From contig NW_024041039.1 of NCBI RefSeq assembly GCF_014851395.1, forward strand, positions 7,245,177 through 7,309,176: DNA of 64,000 nucleotides, given 5' to 3'. A program made the translations under genes and the position numbers. This document shows positions 9,821-20,831 of the stretch, in pieces. A model generated the notes under the pieces. It was not told the origin of the DNA, made no database searches, and saw nothing but the letters and a program-made list of their open reading frames with translations. The stretch is from Micropterus salmoides (lineage: Eukaryota > Chordata > Actinopteri > Centrarchiformes > Centrarchidae). The first letter of the stretch is position 1; each line of letters starts with the position of its first letter.

Positions 9821-12800
9821 AAAGAGTATTTATCTTTACACAGGTAACTAGCAGATAGCTTGATATCCAGCTATCAAGCTATCCAGCTAGCTAGCAATTT
9901 TTATACATGTATTTATTATTTCTATTTACTGTCATTGTATTTATCATGTATGTATCATATTTCTCCGGTGTATCTATATATCTGTGATAGGCAATCAATA
10001 GATACACTGTAGCTATACCAACAGCAAGCTATCTATTTATTCAGCTCAGCAGAGTTCATCTGCATGCATGTTCAGGTGCATTGACAAAATACGATTCATC
10101 TCCAGAGATTTCCCATCTCTGTTTGTACAGGCATAGGTGAATGCAAGTGTGTCCTCATTAGTAAAATATACTTCCTCAACCTTACCACCCCTGCCCACCC
10201 CACCTAAACCCCCTTCAACAATCCACAGACACCCTTGAGAAGATGAGGCGGTCAGTTTCCTGTTTCATTTGCCTCCAGTCATGCAAGGCTGCGTCAGTGT
10301 CTCTGGCCGTCTCCCTGCACTAAATCAAAGACAGAGTCAGGCACCCAGCCGTGGAGGTGACTCCTTTTATGATTTTCTATAGGATCTCAGTCATTGAGAG
10401 GAATGAAATGTATGGCCACTAAGACTTACAGATCCTGCAGGGGTCATAGGAGCTGGCTTGCCTTGTGAATCATGATCACAACTACCAGTCAATTTCTTTC
10501 CATCTTCCTGAATTGTATCATTGGAAACCCTATTAAGCAGCAACATTAGAGAACTTAGTGTTTATTCTGCTCAACTTTCTCCAGGTTTGTTATCAAGCTG
10601 TGACAGTTTCCATTTGCAGGTGTTAGATACTGCTTCTACTTCCTCTCTTCTCTCCCTCCCATCTCTTTTTCTCTCTTCCTCATTGCAAACATGACAGTGT
10701 CACCAGTCGCTGATTTGCAATTTTGTGCAACCCCAGCCAACGGCTGATGTTAAAAAGAGTGAGTTAGCTCGATGGTTACAACTGCATTGCAGCAAAATAA
10801 TTTTAAGGAAGTGCCCTAAACCACAAAACATTCATGTGGAAGAGTCTCAGCATTTACATGAAGGCCATTCCAGATTGTTAAAATTACATCAGAAAGACTT
10901 TAATGCAAATCTGAGGTACTGTCAGGTTACTCTGTGGTCATGTTTATCTCAATGGTCAGAGTGTGAAACTAACACTTTCCATGGGTAGAAACTAAATTCT
11001 CTGTGCAGTTCAGAAAGCAGCAGAAGAATGATACAAACCATTGTTGCTGTTTACACTGCAAGTAATACAATCAAGCCAGTGAAAGACATTTATGGAGATG
11101 AAGTTTGCTGTTCAGTCTTACGACATCTATTATCCCACAATACTTGCATGGAAAATGAGTGGGGATGAAATCTGCTTTGCGTCTGTTAAAGTCTTCAGAC
11201 GTGCTATCATCCGCTTGAGGTTATAATGTTTATTATATACAATAAAAATAGTGCTGAAAACAAGAAACATTACACTGACAATTTTGCAGTGCTTCCAACC
11301 TAACCACGAGTGGGACTAAAATGTCAATTACAGAGGGAGGCCATAAAGGAAAATCTGGATTTATTTATCTGAATTTGTCTAGTAAAATACATTATTAGAT
11401 ATATAATGTGCAAAAGTGGCAGCACTGGAGAAAGCCAAAAATACTTTCTACTGTTTTCTGATGGGTTCTTCTTTTGATATAAACTAATAACCAAGAATAT
11501 AAGATTAATTAATCAGCAGCCCTACAGGTAACACAAAGTTCAATGTCAGGTGTGTAGAATCAAAAACTCTACTGTGAAGAGAACAAAGAATCCCATATCT
11601 GACAGTCAACAAGTATAGAAGATAGATTAAGGAATCACACAAATGATTCATTATCACTCTCTGGAAATCATGAACATCCATACCATCCATACATGTTTTC
11701 TTAGATTTATTACTCATTTTACTTGGATTTGTTAGCTGTTTATTGGATGAGGCTTTACTTAATAGCAAATTGTTTGCTAGGTGCTGTTTGGATGGTAATC
11801 ACAATGTAACATTGTTCAAAACTGTGTCCTCTCACAGTGTCCAGTTGCTCAGCACAGACCAACTCAACAAAGTTGCTAGTAGTATGAATGTGGTGTCATG
11901 CTGCCAGAGGTAGGGCTCGTTTTAACACTGAAAACAATCTATAAACTCATGTTACAGTAAAGTGCTTTGGTTAAAAGTATGTTATGAGGATTTGATGATG
12001 TCGGCCAGTTCGAAGGCCCACAACCACACACACCCTTTCCACACTCAGACACACCGGTTGCAAAATGGGAGGTTGTGGTTTGTGTGTCTAAAGTACTCAC
12101 CCTCATTGTATGGGGTCATAAATATTCATTTAGCATCTATCAGCCTTTGGGGATTAATCCCAGTACGATGGATAAAATACAGAACACAAAGCTACACAAC
12201 CAGCATGTTAAGTCCATTATATACTGTAAAGTACCAGGTATTGCCCACAGGAGACTAATGGCTTTTTATCAAGGATCCCTGGAGGGCTGCAGCCCTCCAC
12301 CTCCAACAGCACAACTTCCATTAACGCAAGGCAGGTTCAGTTCAAGAGCACATTTTCCAAAATGCACCTGCTTTAAAAGTAAAATGAGTGACATTAGTGA
12401 GACAAACAACCCACGCTTTGGCTCTTTTATTTTCACAGAGAGCCAACTTCAAGACTGTGGTTCTGGTTGCAATAAAATGCTTCTCTATGTTGTGGTTCTA
12501 ATTGACATAATTGATACGATTGCTTTTTGTGTCTTGACAATAAAGCTGTTAAATGTCACACAGCTGCACAAATTTTTTTTTGGTAAAAGATCTGAATAAT
12601 GAGTTGAAATGCTAAGATACAAAATTGGCAGTGTTGAAAAGGGAAATTATGTCCAACAGCATCTGGTCTCAAGGTTTCAACATGACGTCACGATAAAAGG
12701 TCATTTAATTCAACATCCTTGTTAAAGCACAAGTACAAACAGACTCATCAATAAACAGCTGCTTTCAAGTGAGGAACATTTACATTTAAATCTAGGTCAT

Positions 12801-14810
12801 TACGCACAGACACTGTAATCCACATCATGTTTTAACAGAAACAGCAATAACTGTAACACACGCTTCAGAATAAGAGGTTTAGGTTTACACCCTGTTGGCA
12901 AACAAAACTCACAACACACAGATGCTGTAGTCAGGACACGACTGTGGTAAGGCACCTTGAGCAATAAAGTTGAGAAAAACGTATTTTGACAGCTGCAGAA
13001 AAAAAGACTACATGGGGTTTACTGCAGTAGAAACGATAATTGAAGAGGGCTGAATCACAGCACCTTCATATAAGTAGAGGCAAGTTGACTGTGACTCCAG
13101 CACCCTATTTATTTCAGTTATTATTAGACTAAAAGCTGTATATGATCAAAAATCAGAGAAAATGAGCACATGATAATGTTTATTTCTGACTGCAAAATAC
13201 TAAATATTTTTTTATTCCCCAATTCTGTCTTTATATTTCTAGTGGAAACTGATACTTGAAAAGTTAATATCTGTGATTGAATTGAAAACAATTGCAAGTC
13301 TGTGGTAATTTTTTTCTTCCTCTGTCTGTTATGGTATTGTTTTGTTTGTCTTCTTAGTATTCTTTGTCTGTCTGTTGTAATATCGACCAGGTCTGACATT
13401 GGTGGGGTTCCCTTTTCAAAGAAAAAAGAAAACATATGTTATTCTGTAATTTGAAAACTCTATGATGCCTCAATGTAACAATCAACATTAACAGAACAGC
13501 AGCAACAGAAAAGGTCAGAACAAACCAAAATCCCCCCTGTCTCCACAAGCACCACTTTTCTCCAGCCACCATTACTGAGAGGGACCTCTATTTTGTTCTC
13601 AGCGGTGTGAGCCTAGCCCCAGCAGTGTCCAATCTATCCTCCACTTTACCTCCTACCTCTGTCGGCACCTCTCTGCCTTTATTGTGCTGGCTGCGGTCTC
13701 GCAATTAAGCCCCAATTTAACAACCAAAAAAATAGAGGTGGCGGATGATGAAGAAAGTTTCTCTTTTGGAAGTGACGTAAAAAAGCTTCTGTCATGTGGG
13801 ATGTGTCCAAACATAAGGGTCACGAGCGTAATAACTATTTATTTCAATTTTTAAAAATATAGATGATTTCATACTTTAATTATTGTAGTTCAAAAATATT
13901 CAACAATCTGATTTTTTTTTCTCACACCAGCGACAACTGATGTCACAAATAGTGCATATCTCATTCTGAAAAGAAACTGTCAACCTTTCTGTCAGAAATG
14001 CATGAATCAGCGTTATCGTTCTAAATGTCAGCATTAACCAGCATCAGCCTAAGACACATTCTTCCCTGTTCTTGTGCAGACTATAACAAATTTGAGTATT
14101 TCTAAAGAAGTTCTATCATTCTTAGTGGTACCACGCATTAAAGACGAAACATCAAGTCCACCATTTAACACCTTGATATTCATTTTAAAAAGCATTTTGT
14201 TAGCCAAGGTCAACAGTTACCTACTTTCTGGTAAAAAGCACTGTAATTTCTCCTCATTATCTACTATAAGTCATTTAGTGAGAAAATATACAATACTTTA
14301 CAAACTGTGGCTGAAATCTTACAATACAAAGCAGCTGAGAGTAGGTGATGTCTACCGGTTTCTCACCAGTGAATCACAGGAGGAAATTGGCTTTTTAGTT
14401 GTGTTCAGGGTCTATCTTGTTTTAATTTGTGCATCTGCGATCAAGAAAGGTGTCCCTGAAGGATGTCATCTGAGTATAATTATTTTTCCTCACTAATTAG
14501 AAAAGCTTCAGAATTACAGCTAATTGAATAAACCTCTGTACTGCTGAAGTGATGGCAACTGCTTTGAATACATTACAGCTGCATCGAACATCTTCTTTCA
14601 CGGCCAGTGAACACACACAAGGTCTGGTTTTGTATCTTAAAATGCGGGCCTGTACTTTCTTGTGTAAATTATGATCTGTACTTCAGACATCTCATATACT
14701 GAAAACGCTGTGAAAATGGTTTTATCTAAAACATTTCTTCATCACAGTCCAGGGCATGTGAAAACACATCATTAAAATCAAATGTTAGTAATAGTATCCT
14801 TTAACCTCTC
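9821..14810. other. Gene-free stretch
   Basis: About 5 kb without a recognisable gene. A small hairpin sits at 9855-9882 (arms atagcttgata/tatcaagctat). Open frames up to 174 codons (12075-12599) and 140 codons (14074-14496) are present, but they show no domain and no codon pattern that persuades me. Overlapping frames of similar length exist in the same place. The segment 13575-13735 is GC-richer and flanked by cctctatttt and aaaatagagg, which might be a short MITE with 10-bp inverted ends, but this is weak. Confidence 0.5.
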
Positions 14811-15385
14811 TGCAAATATTACAAGACTAACACACTAACAGCTCTGTGATACTCTGCTCAGCGTGCCAACATGTGCAGAGTGACATTGCTAACATGATAT
14901 TGTTTAGGAGGTATACTGTTCACCATGTATTAGTTTAATGTGTTGGCTTTCTGACATTTGCCAATAAGGACTAAACATAAAGTACAGCTGGGGCTGATGG
15001 TAATGTCATTGTTTTAAGGTATTTGGTGATAAACCAAAATATTGAACACGTAAAGATGGCACTAGAGGAATGTTATGGTAAGTTGAGGGACCATTAATTA
15101 TTATTTTATCCTGAAGGAACCATATCTTCACCAATTTACATAGCAAAACAAGACATTTCACTCAACTAAAAATGACAACATGCTGGTGGTGCTAGAGGGA
15201 AGGTCACCAAAGTCATTAGAATTGTTCATCTAAAAACTTTAAATGTCTGTAGAAATGACTGTAGCCTGACAACCCATTTAATTGTTGTTGCTATATTTCA
15301 GTCTGGACCAAAGTTGTGGTATAAACAACCGATAGACAAACCAACATTTACACCTCTAGAGCCATGTTGCTAGCATAGCTAACAA
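14811..15385 (+). repeat. Teleost dispersed repeat, copy 1
   Basis: Hallmark words in order: gtgacattgctaacatgata, agtacagctggggctgatgg, gtatttggtgataaaccaaa, ggtggtgctagagggaaggtcacc, tttcagtctggaccaaagtt, and gagccatgttgctagcatag at the end. I recognise this as a very common fish interspersed repeat but cannot assign its class with certainty. Two minus-strand copies with matching words lie at about 59530-59740 and 60405-60640. It has no coding capacity. Confidence 0.65.
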
Positions 15386-15426
15386 TTAGGCTGATATAAG
15401 CTACTTGCAGATAAATCAGCATTGGC

Positions 15427-15488
15427 ATTATTATTATTATTAGTAGTAGTAATAGTAGTAGTAGTAGTAGTAATAGTAGTAGTAGTAT
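15427..15488. repeat. TTA/TAG trinucleotide microsatellite
   Basis: A (ATT)n run changes into an interrupted (TAG)n run. On the minus strand it would encode a leucine/isoleucine homopolymer, so the open frame overlapping it (15348-15551) is an artefact of the repeat. Confidence 0.85.
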
Positions 15489-15710
15489 ATTGGTATTTTT
15501 TATAGTTTTGGTGGCCCCCACAATAGATACACTATTTACTTTAATGTTCATTAGTGGTAGTACTATACAATTTATAACAAATCAGCTGTACTTTTGTTCA
15601 AAGTACAATTGAAATTTTTTTTATGTCGTGGTATCTACGAATGGTCTCAACATAACAAATGTTAGGGATAATCTTTGTTTATGTTATGAATTTCTTAAAA
15701 TGGGAGGAAA

Positions 15711-15812
15711 AAATAATATCAGCCATGGTATCGGCATATTGGGTTTTAAAATCCTCAAATATCAAAATCGGTATCAGATTTAAAAATCCCTTATCAGTTG
15801 GGCTCTACTAAA
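15711..15812 (+). repeat. Dispersed repeat fragment (ATATCGG-type words)
   Basis: Repeating words atatcagccatggtatcggc, aaatatcaaaatcggtatca and cccttatcagttgggctcta are those of a dispersed teleost repeat seen as short islands. It is similar in style to the fragment at 210-290. The ends are not defined. Confidence 0.4.
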
Positions 15813-18622
15813 AATTGCTGTAAACTTTAGAAAAACATGGTTTTCACTGGACAGCGACCCAACACTCACTGTGAAAACATCCACTACTGTGTACTGTAAC
15901 TTCCTTCCTACTTCAGCAGTTGAATTATTAGAGTAGTGCATACTATAATGAATAACCATTTTATTATATCTCTAAAACTTTAATAGCTATTGACAAAAAA
16001 TGTGGTTCGCTCACTCTGCTCAGCCAACAATTACCAAACAAATTAGATTCTGTGATTCGGAGAAGCACAGATGTTTGTTGTCTATTAAAAGCAAAGATGA
16101 CTCTTATTGGAGAAATGTCGCAGAAATTGAGGGAAAGCCTCATTATCAGGTTGGTTTATTTGTTTTCAGCATGGTCCCATAATGTGAAACAGCATTTTAG
16201 ATGAGCCAAGGACTCTGCCGTGGCTCTGCAGTCGGCAGAACAGTGTCCTTGGTATTGTCATGGGAAGCGGTGTATTCGGCCTTCATGCTCTATGTAACTT
16301 CCTCCCCACCCCGCCAGCATGAAACTTTCCTCTCCGCTAATGAGGCTGAGGCAGGAGTCAATCAGCTGTATGGGCTAAAATGTGCTTCTGAGGGGTTGCA
16401 GGGAAACCTGCCCAGCCTGCCAATTCAACACTCAGCTTCTCTGTTGACTTCAATCAAGGTAAAACTTGGGTGTCGGGTATGTCCGTCAAGTCCCGGTGAG
16501 TTCCACAGGAAAGAGCACTCAAAGTGGAACTTTCACAGCGGGTGGCTCTCGCGCCCTGAAAAAAATTCCTTGACATCTTTAGAAAAAAAAAAAATCACCT
16601 CTCTTCATTTGAAAGTAAAACCACACAGCAATTAAATGACAATAATACCTTGAGCAGCTGGATTCTGATTTGAATATTCAGAATACCCCTAATTTGAACT
16701 CCTCACTCTGCCGACCCCTCGTTTCAGTGTTCTCGTTTATTATTCTTTTCCAACATATGACTAAGTTTCCGGTCTGCATTTATAGTGTGCTCTGAAGGGA
16801 GAAGGGGCTTTATGGTGACTATAATACGCCACTGACACTCCTATTTCAATGGTTCACCATTCTAGCTATAAACTTAGCTCCATTAAGTCCAATAAACAAA
16901 ATACTTTATGATCCATCATCACCCTCTTTCTATTTTTGGCCTCTGCAGCCAAATATCTGTGAGCATCATTCCAATAAAATTGTCCAAGTGAATCAGCAAG
17001 CAGAACAGCAGTTAGTGTTGCTGTTTAATGTATGGAGGGGTCACAGAGGACTGGGAAATGTAGAGGTGTTGATAGTAGTGCGGGGGAGAGAAAGGTGCCA
17101 GAGTTGCCGGCGCTTCATATCAGAGGAATAATTCATGTAGAGGGAAAAAAAACCCAAAAACAATCTGTGACATCTGCCTCTGGTAGTGATTATTGTAGAT
17201 ATTTTCACCGGTGCCACATCCACTGAGCAGAGTGGTGTCTGACTGAAAAACCATCTTACAGACATAAGAACAACAGTTTTGATTGATATTCTGGGTGTGG
17301 TGGTTCTTAGTGATAAAATTGCAAGTCTAAACAAAAATGTGGTCAATTGAAATTCTGATTCAGGCTTGCCCTAGTTTTCCCTCATATACATTTATATTGT
17401 TTGGGGCGGGGCTTGGGAATAGGGACTTATCATGACAGATATTATCTTAAACAAGTGTGTGCGAGGCAAGTACCTCTCTGTGTTCTTTGGTGCTATGATA
17501 TCTCTGGATGCTAAGAGAGACAGGCAATCTAGATAATTCTTCCCTGTAATCAGCTTTTTGTTTGCACTGCTGACAGCAGCATCACTGGTGAAGAAGTTCC
17601 ACTACATAGCAAAGATAAACATAGGAAAACCTGTGTGATCATGCAGAGAAAATGACATTGTAGGTAATTCTCTGTGCTGGATTCATTTTGCGGGGAAATT
17701 GTGGTGTTATCATGAGGGAAATGGAGTCCGTCTCAACGTTGTGTTCCCTACTTTAACTGCATATCTGCTAACATTTAATTTTAGTGATGTGATTTTGTAA
17801 AAGATGCCAAAATTAATTGAAGAGCTCAGTGGGCGGTGGTGCATAACAAGCTTATGAGTTCATGCCTTGAGATTGAATGTGACTCATGATATGTAGTGAA
17901 GACATTATGGAGATGAAATACTCAGAAAATATGACTTCATTTTCTTTTTTAAGACAGAAAAAAACTTAAATGTACCTGAAATGTTTTCAAATGCTGGTCA
18001 CCGATTCATCAAAGAGGTCATCATTAGACAGGTAAAATTGGGAGATATAATGTGTCCTGCTAGTCTCATAGGCTTTTATTTCACGGTTTGCATTAAATTG
18101 TTGTTGAACCATCCTGGTTTAACCTGGTTTGGACATACAGTAACAGCCAATCAGCAGCACTGCACTCCTCTGATTATATTAGAAATGAAATTGAGATTGC
18201 ACTAAATTACACTGCTGTTGAACTGGTTTCAAACACAGTGCTGCAAGCAAATATTTATATACTCACTGCGACTTTGACAATTACTGATACTCCACGACTC
18301 CTTGCCAGATGGGGTTGCTTGCAAACTGCAACTATGAGATAGACAGGGAGAGAGTTTAGAGTTAGAGCAAATAACAGTGAAAGTGATTAGGATACGGGAG
18401 ATCTTGTTGATCCTGATTGAAATCTATTAAATAAATGTTGAGTATTAGTTGAGATGATGAGCACAGGAAGAAAAAACGTCAAGATATTAAATAAACCAGT
18501 AACATCAATTTTTTTATTAAAAGTTAAAACAAAGGCCTGCCTGTAAAATGAAAGGGATGCTACAACTGCTGTTCCCACTAAGTAGTATTGGAGAGATCCT
18601 AAGGTCATAAGGTAAATGGCTG
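15813..18622. other. Gene-free stretch
   Basis: No gene is recognised. The interval 16171-16458 is bounded by a good acceptor-like tract (ttatttgttttcag) and a donor-like gtaaaa, and contains part of a 144-codon open frame (16201-16635). However, the frame has an in-frame stop just before its ATG and no recognisable domain, so I do not call an exon. The rest is plain AT-rich sequence. Confidence 0.45.
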
Positions 18623-18835
18623 CTTATATACTGCTTTTATTCAAAACACTTTTATCCAAGTTTGCCTGTCATTCCCACATACACACGCTGATGACAGCGA
18701 GCTTCAAGGTGCTGGCCTGACTACTGGGAGAAATTGGGGTTCAGGGTATTGCTCAAGGACAGGAGGAGCTGTGGACTGAGCCGCTAACCCTGTGATCAGT
18801 GGACAATCAGCTCTACCTCCTGAGCTAGTCACCCC
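18623..18835 (-). mobile_element. tRNA-derived SINE, minus strand
   Basis: Read on the minus strand it begins ggggtgactagctcaggagg tagagc, with a clear A box (tagctcaggagg, 18816-18827). A degenerate B box follows (gggttagcggctcagtcc). The body contains gtccttgagcaataccctga accccaa, and the end reads ggataaaagtgttttgaat. This is the layout of a common teleost tRNA-headed SINE. The head is well preserved and the tail shortened. No target duplication was confirmed. Transcription would be by RNA polymerase III from the internal boxes if it were intact. Confidence 0.65.
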
Positions 18836-20154
18836 ACACCAAGATGTCATTTGTACAGTACACTACCTGTCCTATATGAAATGTGTAAGTGGTTGATCTG
18901 ATCTGAGTTAATCTTGATCTTTTGCAAGCCAATAGACCTTTAATGGGATACTTTGCTTCTGCTGGATGTGTAAATGTGTAAGTTGGCAGTTTGTTTCCTA
19001 ACCTGTTTTTGTAATGAAGACATCTTGAGGTGAAATTAACTGTAAATTGCAAGACAAGGCATTCAATGGACATTGACTTTTTACTTGATATTGTTCGCAA
19101 CAATGCAATCTAACATGATGATGGTATAATGCAGTTCTTTGCTGTTTTCAAGGTCACGAATGAACCTTGTAAACTCAACTTTCAAGCATATATCAAGAAG
19201 TCTGAGTCTCCATTTCCATGGCAACTACCTTGACATGTTACACCACTGACAGCTGCAGTTGATGTATTTAGGGACAATGCTAGCTAAACTTGCATAATAA
19301 GTGATCAAAGCTAGGTCAACACTTTATTTTAGTTGAAAGCCGGACATTTTGCAAAAATGTACATTTCGATGTACCAGGTATCTGACAACATCATGCAAAG
19401 GATCCCTACAATTAACACCCCTTATCTTTAACCAGAAACAGAAGTCTCGTTCTGAAATGTTGTGAGAGGCGAGATGTTGCAGGAAGAATCTGGTAGAAAC
19501 ATGAGTCAGAGTTGGAGACTTTATGTACAATATACAACATTGTAAAAGAGTCAATTTATACATATATACACACACAAACATACATATATATACACACACA
19601 CACACACGCACGGTTCAGCGTCACTATTTTTTTTAACCTTGACATATGTTGAGCTACTAATTCTGCCTTATCAGCCCTGGAACAGCAGCAATGTTGTGAA
19701 ATAGTCTTCTTTTGTGCGGTTGACGACGGGACAAAGGCTCTGACAAGACAACACCACAACACTTTGGTCCTCTCTTCTGTTCAGGACACGCTACATGAGG
19801 TTGTGACGGAAGGCCTGGTTGGTTCATTCAGAGATAGGCTTTGTTTGGATTTTAAATATTCTCCTAATAAAAAAAACATTACTGTGTAGTTCTTGTGCAC
19901 ATTAATTCACTAAGTAGTTAGGTGAATGTGGTTGTTATACCAGGAAATACAGGTGAACACAATACTGGTGTATAAAAAGATTTTTTACATTTTCATGACC
20001 ACTAACAAATGTATGACACATACGGTTTCTTCCTTATTTTATAGGTATTTTACAGTATTTATTAGATGTTACACTAAATGACACTAAATGTCATGAAACA
20101 TGTTGCTGAACTCTGCACAGAATATTTTTCCATTTATTGAACAAAAATCAGAAG
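18836..20154. other. Gene-free stretch with a dinucleotide microsatellite
   Basis: No gene. An AC/AT microsatellite lies at 19556-19610. The open frames crossing it on the minus strand are translations of that repeat. Nothing else is recognisable. Confidence 0.55.
19556..19610. repeat. AC/AT dinucleotide microsatellite
   Basis: Alternating acacac and atatat blocks with a few interruptions. Confidence 0.85.
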
Positions 20155-20440
20155 AATCAGAATCAGAAGATTTATTGTCAAGTAGTGTTTTACACATACA
20201 AGGAATTTGCTTTGGTGATAAGGTGCTACAAGCAGACAGACATACAGCTGACATAAATAGATGTAGAAATATATAAATATGTAATAAACAAATGCAAATT
20301 ATATAAGAATAACAGAAGAACAGAGAAAAATAATACAAGTGACAATACAAAAAAATAAAAACAATTTAACAACAACAATTTACAAATAACAAATTAACAA
20401 CAAATATGTGCAATGTGCCAGGTTTGTGTATGATATGACA
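20155..20440 (-). repeat. L2-like LINE 3' tail, minus strand
   Basis: It begins with gaatcagaatcagaagattt attg, the reverse complement of the ctgattctgattc tail also seen at 9800-9820 on the plus strand. It then continues tttacacatacaaggaattt gctttggtgataaggtgcta, a known wording for 3' ends of fish L2-type LINEs. The A-rich text to about 20440 fits the same repeat. The element is strongly 5'-truncated and non-coding. The SINE at 20476 lies directly beyond it. Confidence 0.6.
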
Positions 20441-20475
20441 TGATGACGTGCTATTTACATGTGCAGAGACAACAT

Positions 20476-20820
20476 CCATCCATCCATCATTAACCGCTTA
20501 TCCTGCGTACAGGGTCGCGGGGGGGCTGGAACCAATCCCAGCTGACATCAGGCGATAGGCGGGGTACACCCTGGACAGGTCGCCAGTCCATCGCAGGGCC
20601 GCACATAGACAAACAACCACTCATGCTCACACCAAAGAACAATTTAGCGTCACCAATTAACCTAGTCCGCATGTCTTTGGACGGTGGGAGGAAGCTGGAG
20701 CACCCGGAGAGAACCCCCGCAGACACGGGGAGAACATGCAAACTCCACATAGAAAGGCTGGGGGCAACCAGGGTTTGAACCCGTGACCTTCTTGCTGTGA
20801 GGCGACAGTGCCAGCCACCC
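20476..20820 (-). mobile_element. Full-length tRNA-headed SINE with Rex3-like tail
   Basis: A complete 345-bp SINE on the minus strand. Its 5' end (at 20820) starts gggtggctggcactgtcgcc, with a tRNA-like head and a B box in cgggttcaaaccctgg. The body carries ggagtttgcatgttctcccc and ccaaagacatgcgg. The 3' end reads cccgcgaccctgtacgcagg ataagcgg and finishes in a gatggatgg run (20473-20488). The insertion is flanked by an exact 12-bp direct repeat, cagagacaacat, at 20464-20475 and 20820-20831 (the first base may belong to the element). This marks retrotransposition by target-primed reverse transcription. The tail matches the 3' end of the LINE at 38120-38176, which suggests that LINE's enzyme mobilised it. 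Open frames across it on the minus strand are chance. Confidence 0.85.
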
Positions 20821-20831
20821 AGAGACAACAT

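Noticed and set aside
12075..12599. 174-codon open frame
   Set aside because: A second frame of 98 codons overlaps it, no motif is visible, and the end runs into an AT-rich segment. It is treated as chance.
13575..13735. Short MITE with cctctatttt ends
   Set aside because: The inverted ends are only about 10 bp, and no target duplication is visible.
16171..16458. Possible exon with acceptor- and donor-like borders
   Set aside because: The frame that stays open starts after an in-frame stop (ttttag before atg at 16201). The other frames have stops, and the peptide is not recognised.
20490..20831. 113-codon minus-strand open frame
   Set aside because: It lies entirely within a tRNA-headed SINE and is not a protein gene.
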